The position numbers were made by a program, and so were the translations under genes. From contig CAUCSW010000013.1 in the NCBI GenBank assembly GCA_958445555.1, forward strand, positions 1 through 9,921: DNA of 9,921 nucleotides, in the 5' to 3' direction. Numbering within the stretch: the first letter of the stretch is position 1; every line of letters starts with the position of its first letter. Positions 7,239-9,921 of the stretch are shown in pieces. The notes below the pieces were generated by a model. The model ran no database searches and was not told the DNA's origin. It was given only the letters and a program-made list of their open reading frames with translations. The stretch is from an uncultured Clostridia bacterium. Its GTDB lineage: Bacteria; Bacillota; Clostridia; Oscillospirales; Acutalibacteraceae.

Positions 7239-7522
7239 TTGCATAACCTCTTTTTATTTCGGCTCTCTTTTTCATACATACTCTGTTCGTCCCCGTATGC
7301 GAAAGACTCATCCGGGGGTAAAGGGTCATCCCTCACGGAAACGGATCGCCGCTTGCGGAAATATATTCCCCTCCGCGAAAGAAGCTTTCGGCGCAAAGTG
7401 CAGGACGGCAACGCGCCCGCTCCTGACATGCCCGCACCCGACAAACCGGCGCTTAACATATCCGCGTTTATCATACCCACACTTAATATACACATACTTA
7501 ACACACCCGCTCTTATTGACAT
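7235..7522 (-). CDS. short open frame upstream of spoIID (doubtful)
   Basis: A 95-codon frame whose TGA (7237-7235) overlaps the preferred spoIID ATG as ATGA. The first 40 residues come from the 15-nt repeat array and read as pentapeptides (NADML, SAGLS, GAGMS, GAGAL), superficially like a pentapeptide-repeat protein. The rest is basic then acidic (RRKLLSRRGIYFRKRR, then DDPLPPDESFAYGDE). There is no ribosome binding site before the ATG at 7522, and other frames through the repeats are open as well, so the open length may be a by-product of the repeat. If real, it would be coupled to spoIID. Confidence 0.22.
   Translation of the reverse strand: MSIRAGVLSMCILSVGMINADMLSAGLSGAGMSGAGALPSCTLRRKLLSRRGIYFRKRRSVSVRDDPLPPDESFAYGDEQSMYEKESRNKKRLCK
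7416..7520. repeat. seven imperfect 15-nt tandem repeats
   Basis: Seven consecutive 15-nt units begin at 7416, 7431, 7446, 7461, 7476, 7491 and 7506, with consensus near CCCGCACTTAACATA. Units 3, 5 and 6 are closest in the CTTAA core; units 1, 2 and 7 have diverged. The array sits between spoIID and the divergent membrane-protein gene, and its last unit ends inside the -35 box of that gene's promoter. A period divisible by three keeps several frames open through it, each giving pentapeptide patterns. Confidence 0.8.
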
Positions 7523-7544
7523 TTATTGCCCGAGGGGTTAAAAT
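7516..7544 (+). promoter_or_regulatory. sigma-A promoter of the membrane-protein gene
   Basis: TTGACA at 7516-7521, a 17-nt spacer and TAAAAT at 7539-7544 match the housekeeping consensus at 11 of 12 positions with ideal spacing. Transcription would start near 7551, leaving a leader of about 134 nt before the TTG at 7685. Confidence 0.8.
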
Positions 7545-7552
7545 AGTGTTAC

Positions 7553-7583
7553 GATGTTCACGGTAAGTAATTATGATGTTCAC
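7553..7583 (+). promoter_or_regulatory. paired direct repeat, possible operator, in the leader
   Basis: GATGTTCAC occurs exactly at 7553-7561 and 7575-7583, 22 nt apart, about two helical turns, beginning just after the predicted transcription start. That geometry suits a dimeric repressor. Immediately after are the palindrome AATAATTATT (7584-7593) and a 7-bp stem ATGCCGT/ACGGCAT (7614-7620/7639-7645). The repressor role is inference; the repeats are seen. Confidence 0.4.
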
Positions 7584-7684
7584 AATAATTATTATGCACG
7601 GGCTTATCCGATAATGCCGTCATATTCCCGAACACGGTACGGCATAAAAGGTTCGGCTTTCCCCTGCGGGACGGAGGTACTTAA

Positions 7685-8512
7685 TTGAAGAACAGAGCTT
7701 CTGTTATCTGCTTTGCGTTTTCCGCCGCGGCGGTCACCGTAATGCGCATTTGTCAGCTTCTTTACACAATAGAAAACAACACCGGGTTTTACAAGGACGG
7801 TTATTCGTACTTTTCGATCATAAGTGCCGCGGCGCTGATAATTTCGGCAGCTGCCATTTCACTGTTTTCGTTCTTTGACCCCATATCGGTAAAGAGCACC
7901 CGCCGCGTCAAATCCTTTTCATCTGACAAAAACGGCAGTTCTTCATTCTCCGGTGACCTTGCCTGCCTTTTTGTGGCGGCGGGATTTTTGCTTCTTGCGG
8001 CGCACACGGTATCCTCGGGGGTCGATGAGGTCTCGGCGGTCGTGCGGCTGCTTTTAGAGCTCTCCGCGGTCGTCGGTTACGGTGCATTCGGATTCTTAGG
8101 CGTTATCGGAAAGCCCAGACCCGCGCTTCTGTCCGTTCTTTTTGTGCCGGTCTGGATCTCGGAGCTGATCACCCTGTTTGTAAGGTACAACGGTGTCGCA
8201 GCGGTTCCCGAGCGGACATATGACATACTTATGCTCTGTCTTTGCACTCTTTTTTCACTTTCATATGCGAAGCAGGTCAACTGGATCAACAAAGAACATT
8301 CATCAATAAGGTTCCGTATTTTCGGGCTCTACACCGCATTTATGTGCATTGTATCGACATTTCCGAGGTACTTTGTCATGCTGCTCGGCAGGGCGGATGT
8401 ACTTCACGAGTCGGCGGTCAGCGAGCCCGTATTCCTTATTTTCGGAATTTTCTCGCTCATTACGGTCATAGGTGAGCTTAAGGGTGTCCCCGAAAAGACA
8501 CAGGCCGAGTGA
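7685..8512 (+). CDS. polytopic membrane protein of unknown function
   Basis: A 275-aa protein with about eight hydrophobic segments (approximately 6-26, 43-64, 91-107, 117-139, 146-167, 180-196, 209-232 and 246-263) and almost no other content. A Ser/Lys/Arg-rich loop (about 66-90) separates segments two and three. The first segment and following loop (MRICQLLYTIENNTGF) resemble hypothetical membrane proteins I associate with Clostridia, but I recognise no functional family and no catalytic motif. The TTG start at 7685 is supported by CGGAGGT at 7672-7678 with 6 nt spacing; no in-frame ATG near there has such a site. It is a single-gene unit, with a sigma-A promoter at 7516-7544 and a strong terminator 28 nt after the stop. 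It is divergent from spoIID. Confidence 0.85.
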   Translation: MKNRASVICFAFSAAAVTVMRICQLLYTIENNTGFYKDGYSYFSIISAAALIISAAAISLFSFFDPISVKSTRRVKSFSSDKNGSSSFSGDLACLFVAAGFLLLAAHTVSSGVDEVSAVVRLLLELSAVVGYGAFGFLGVIGKPRPALLSVLFVPVWISELITLFVRYNGVAAVPERTYDILMLCLCTLFSLSYAKQVNWINKEHSSIRFRIFGLYTAFMCIVSTFPRYFVMLLGRADVLHESAVSEPVFLIFGIFSLITVIGELKGVPEKTQAE

Positions 8513-8539
8513 CACTTCCGCTTTAACGACAAAATGCGG

Positions 8540-8591
8540 ACGGCGCACCCTACGGCACTCAGTCGAGTGCCGTAGGGTGCGCCGTTTTTTT
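8540..8591 (+). terminator. strong rho-independent terminator
   Basis: Perfect 21-bp inverted repeat (8540-8560 and 8565-8585) closing the loop AGTC, followed by seven T at 8585-8591. It ends transcription of the membrane-protein gene. The stem is unusually long, but the T-tract and position fit a terminator. Confidence 0.92.
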
Positions 8592-8770
8592 ATTGTTTGC
8601 CGAAAGGAGGCAGCGCACGGGCTTGTTGTTATTATTACGACCGGGGCAGCGCCGCGATGCGCGCCGAAGGCGCGCATCAAACGGGCGCGGCGATGTATCG
8701 GCAACGATTTTGTCGCTGCCGATACAAAAAAAGGGGGCGGGCAGGCGTACCTGCTGTAGAGCAGGTACGC
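8592..8770. other. gene-free stretch with three perfect or near-perfect hairpins
   Basis: No credible coding frame. Visible hairpins: GATGCGCGCC/GGCGCGCATC (8656-8665/8669-8678, loop GAA); TGTATCGGCA/TGCCGATACA (8694-8703/8717-8726) with a further CGA/TCG pair inside and seven A following; GCGTACCTGCT/AGCAGGTACGC (8745-8755/8760-8770, loop GTAG). None has a T-tract typical of a terminator on the + strand. The series leads directly into the GTGAAAT hairpin array. Confidence 0.7.
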
Positions 8771-8773
8771 AAC

Positions 8774-8949
8774 GAAATTTGCCCTTACGGGCAAGTGAAA
8801 TCGCTTCGCGGTGAAATATTTGCTTCGCAAATGTGAAATGTCCGCTTGCGCGGACGTGGGCAAATTTCATTTCACATCGAGCAAGGCGAGATATTTCACA
8901 ATGTGCGGTAGCACATTATTTCACGTTTTGCAAAAGCAAAACATTTCAC
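8774..8949. ncRNA. nested hairpin array punctuated by GTGAAAT / ATTTCAC
   Basis: GTGAAAT occurs at 8795, 8811 and 8833; its inverse ATTTCAC occurs at 8869, 8893, 8918 and 8943. Between the spacers sit small hairpins: TTGCCC-TTAC-GGGCAA (8779-8794), CGC-TTC-GCG (8802-8810), ATTTGC-TTC-GCAAAT (8818-8832), GTCCGC-TTGC-GCGGAC (8840-8855), AATGTGC-GGTA-GCACATT (8900-8917) and GTTTTGC-AAAA-GCAAAAC (8925-8942). The spacers pair in nested order (8833/8869, 8811/8893, 8795/8918 and GAAAT 8774/ATTTC 8943), so the whole can fold as one trunk with side hairpins. An alternative is GAAATTTGCCC (8774-8784) with GGGCAAATTTC (8858-8868). Whether it is transcribed is unknown; either strand would fold. Confidence 0.5.
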
Positions 8950-8953
8950 TATA

Positions 8954-8975
8954 TGCTTTTGTGCCTACAAAAGCA
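8954..8975. repeat. perfect 9-bp hairpin ending the array
   Basis: TGCTTTTGT (8954-8962) pairs with ACAAAAGCA (8967-8975) around the loop GCCT. It lies 4 nt after the last ATTTCAC spacer and may be a further side arm of the array, but no spacer follows it. Confidence 0.6.
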
Positions 8976-8989
8976 GCGCTTGTCAAGAA

Positions 8990-9026
8990 AAAAGGACGAA
9001 GAATTTTTGCAATTCTTCGTCCTTTT
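8990..9026 (-). terminator. terminator-like hairpin, best in the - direction
   Basis: AAAAGGACGAAGAATT (8990-9005) pairs perfectly with AATTCTTCGTCCTTTT (9011-9026) around TTTGC. Read on the - strand the stem ends in a run of six T (complement of 8988-8993), so it could stop transcription coming from the PHP gene side. Read on the + strand it ends in four T, so it could also close a transcript of the hairpin array. Confidence 0.6.
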
Positions 9027-9105
9027 CCTGTTGGTAGGCGTTGTTCCATTGGATACTGCTCTATCGCATGCACCATCCCAGGCGCTCTTTTGCCTGCCCG
9101 CCGCC

Positions 9106-9225
9106 GTGCCCGTTTTTGCGCCCTCCTTCGGGAGGGCGCGCAGCGCTGCCCTCGGGCACCCGATCGATCAGCCGCCTGACAAAGTCCGAGCGAGCCCTGC
9201 CGCAAACAAGCGGCAGGGCTCGCTC
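9106..9225. repeat. two large GC-rich stem-loops
   Basis: First: GCGCCCTCC-TTCG-GGAGGGCGC (9118-9139), a stem capped by the very stable TTCG loop, inside an outer GTGCCCG (9106-9112)/CGGGCAC (9153-9159) pair. Second: a perfect 16-bp stem, 9188-9203 with 9210-9225, loop AAACAA, inside TGACA (9177-9181)/TGTCA (9232-9236). No T-tract follows either on the + strand, so I do not call them terminators. The stretch 9027-9105 shows no gene or structure I can name. Confidence 0.65.
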
Positions 9226-9236
9226 ACAAGCTGTCA

Positions 9237-9271
9237 AAAGACAAAAGCTCAACTCTGTGAGGGGTGAGCTT
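9237..9271 (-). terminator. possible terminator of the PHP gene
   Basis: On the - strand, AAGCTCA (from 9271) pairs with TGAGCTT (to 9245), followed by TTGTCTTTT. The 7-bp stem with a 13-nt loop is weak, but it is the first hairpin with a T-rich tail downstream of the PHP gene stop, about 130 nt away. Confidence 0.4.
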
Positions 9272-9360
9272 CTCTTCTTTTCGTACGGCAGATCATCAAT
9301 CTTCCGATTGACAACTACGCTCGTTCAATTCATCCGTCCGGTCAATTCGCTTTATTCTTT

Positions 9361-9400
9361 TATTTGCTTATCGGTTTATTTATTTGCTTATCGCTTTATT
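9361..9400. repeat. 20-nt tandem repeat, two copies plus degenerate flanks
   Basis: 9361-9380 and 9381-9400 are the same 20 nt (TATTTGCTTATCGGTTTATT) except for one G/C change. 9401-9420 keeps the TCGGTTTATT end, and TTCGCTTTATT before 9361 looks like a partial copy. The array lies just past the PHP gene stop and its degenerate unit runs into the end of that gene. The remaining stretch 9272-9360 shows nothing I can name. Confidence 0.7.
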
Positions 9401-9402
9401 GT

Positions 9403-9921
9403 TTATCGGTTCGGTTTATTGACCGATCGGTCTATCGGGTCCCTGAGCTGAACCGATTTCAAAATATTCAGACCCATTCCCTTAATAATGTTTTCCGCTT
9501 CCTTTACCCTCTCAAGACCTTTTATATGTTCGGGCGCATGGGCATCAAGTCCTATTATATAATCGTTGCCCACCTCAGCCGCCGTTTTTAAGAAGCTGAC
9601 ATTCGGATAATTTCTGGAAGAGCGGAATCCGAGCATATTGAATTCAAGCGGTATGTTCAACACCTTTGCGGTCTCACAAAGGCGTTTCATCTCGGTATGA
9701 TAAAAATCGGGATCGCCGACGAAATTTATCATATCGGGATGAGCCAGATAGGTATACGCGCCCGTTTTTATTCCCTCGATAACCTCGTTGACATACTCTG
9801 TCAGAATTGAAGGATCATCGGTCGGCATTGTGGACCAATGTCCGCGCTCATTATCGGTGCAGTGCTGACCCAAGATGAGATATTCCGGTGAGAACGGTTT
9901 TATTCTCTCGATCATACTGTC
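9403..9921 (-). CDS. PHP-domain phosphoesterase, histidinol-phosphatase-like (5' end outside window)
   Basis: C-terminal part of a PHP-superfamily metal-dependent phosphoesterase, closest in look to HisJ-type histidinol phosphatase (histidinol phosphate to histidinol). The frame is open to the window edge, so the Met at 9915 is internal and the N-terminal HxH metal motif is missing from view. Numbered from that Met: LILGQH (His18), YLAHPDM (His59, metal ligand by family), IPLEFNMLG with SSRNYPN (88-105), and IIGLDAHAPEH with the family's Asp-x-His pair (Asp124, His126). The fold should end near NILKSV (151-156); the last residues (RDPIDRSVNKPNR) are encoded by a GACCGATCGGTC palindrome and a degenerate copy of the adjacent 20-nt repeat, suggesting the original stop was lost and replaced. 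HisJ family members also act on other phosphates, so the substrate is not proven. Confidence 0.85.
   Translation of the reverse strand, partial: DSMIERIKPFSPEYLILGQHCTDNERGHWSTMPTDDPSILTEYVNEVIEGIKTGAYTYLAHPDMINFVGDPDFYHTEMKRLCETAKVLNIPLEFNMLGFRSSRNYPNVSFLKTAAEVGNDYIIGLDAHAPEHIKGLERVKEAENIIKGMGLNILKSVQLRDPIDRSVNKPNR

Larger units (their letters stand above)
8736..9102. repeat. 11-bp inverted repeats flanking the hairpin array
   Basis: GGCGGGCAGGC at 8736-8746 and its exact reverse complement GCCTGCCCGCC at 9092-9102 bracket the array. Widening each side to 15 nt (8733-8747 and 9091-9105) keeps 13 matches. They could be terminal inverted repeats of a small non-autonomous element of about 370 bp. 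No target-site duplication could be recognised, and the sequence is GC-rich enough for chance similarity. Confidence 0.35.

Noticed and set aside
7245..7330. Sigma-E promoter for spoIID
   Set aside because: GCATACGGGG on the - strand partly resembles a sigma-E -10, but no -35 with proper spacing was found.
7551..7684. Riboswitch in the leader of the membrane-protein gene
   Set aside because: Only short stems are visible and no conserved riboswitch core was recognised.
8774..8949. CRISPR array
   Set aside because: The repeated units are 7 nt, the spacers are self-complementary and 9-18 nt long, and the repeats invert half-way.
9027..9090. Possible tRNA on the - strand near GGTAGGCGTTGTTCC
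   Set aside because: No T-loop TTCRA block, no acceptor stem and no cloverleaf could be drawn.
8593..9267. Several open frames of 60-190 codons on both strands between the membrane protein and the PHP gene
   Set aside because: They run through hairpins and their complements, are rich in Arg/Cys/Pro, lack ribosome sites and overlap one another; they look like by-products of inverted repeats.

Overview
The window looks like chromosome from a spore-forming, moderately GC-rich Clostridia-type Firmicute; an Oscillospiraceae/Ruminococcaceae-like host would fit, but that is inference. The reasons are a clear spoIID, strong AGGAGG-type ribosome binding sites, TTG and GTG starts, a consensus sigma-A promoter, and intergenic arrays of small hairpins.

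Positions 1-6056 (+ strand) hold a compact HK97-type phage head and packaging operon in canonical order: small terminase, large terminase, portal, prohead protease, major capsid protein, two head-tail connector-type proteins and a probable tail-terminator/completion protein. The genes overlap or sit close together (ATGA, TAATG and GTGA junctions), every frame is intact, and nearly all have good ribosome binding sites. Together they would build a capsid, package DNA and close the head. No tail tube, tape measure, baseplate or lysis gene follows. The operon ends at two adjacent strong terminators (6121-6206), directly next to host spoIID. A head module joined straight to the chromosome is what a capsid-forming phage satellite (cf-PICI) or a trimmed prophage would look like.

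Positions 6279-8512 are host genes. spoIID (- strand) encodes the forespore-engulfment lytic transglycosylase. A polytopic membrane protein of unknown function (7685-8512, + strand) is transcribed divergently from a TTGACA-17-TAAAAT promoter. The gap between them holds seven imperfect 15-nt tandem repeats that run up to the promoter, and a GATGTTCAC direct repeat with 22-nt spacing just after the predicted transcription start.

Positions 8513-9402 hold no convincing gene but are dense in structure: a 21-bp terminator stem, many perfect hairpins, and at 8774-8949 an array of small hairpins separated by GTGAAAT on the left and its inverse ATTTCAC on the right. These spacers can pair as a four-tier nested tree. 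Terminator-like hairpins, a 16-bp stem and 20-nt tandem repeats follow.

Positions 9403-9921 (- strand) hold the C-terminal part of a PHP-family (histidinol-phosphatase-like) phosphoesterase whose start lies beyond the window.
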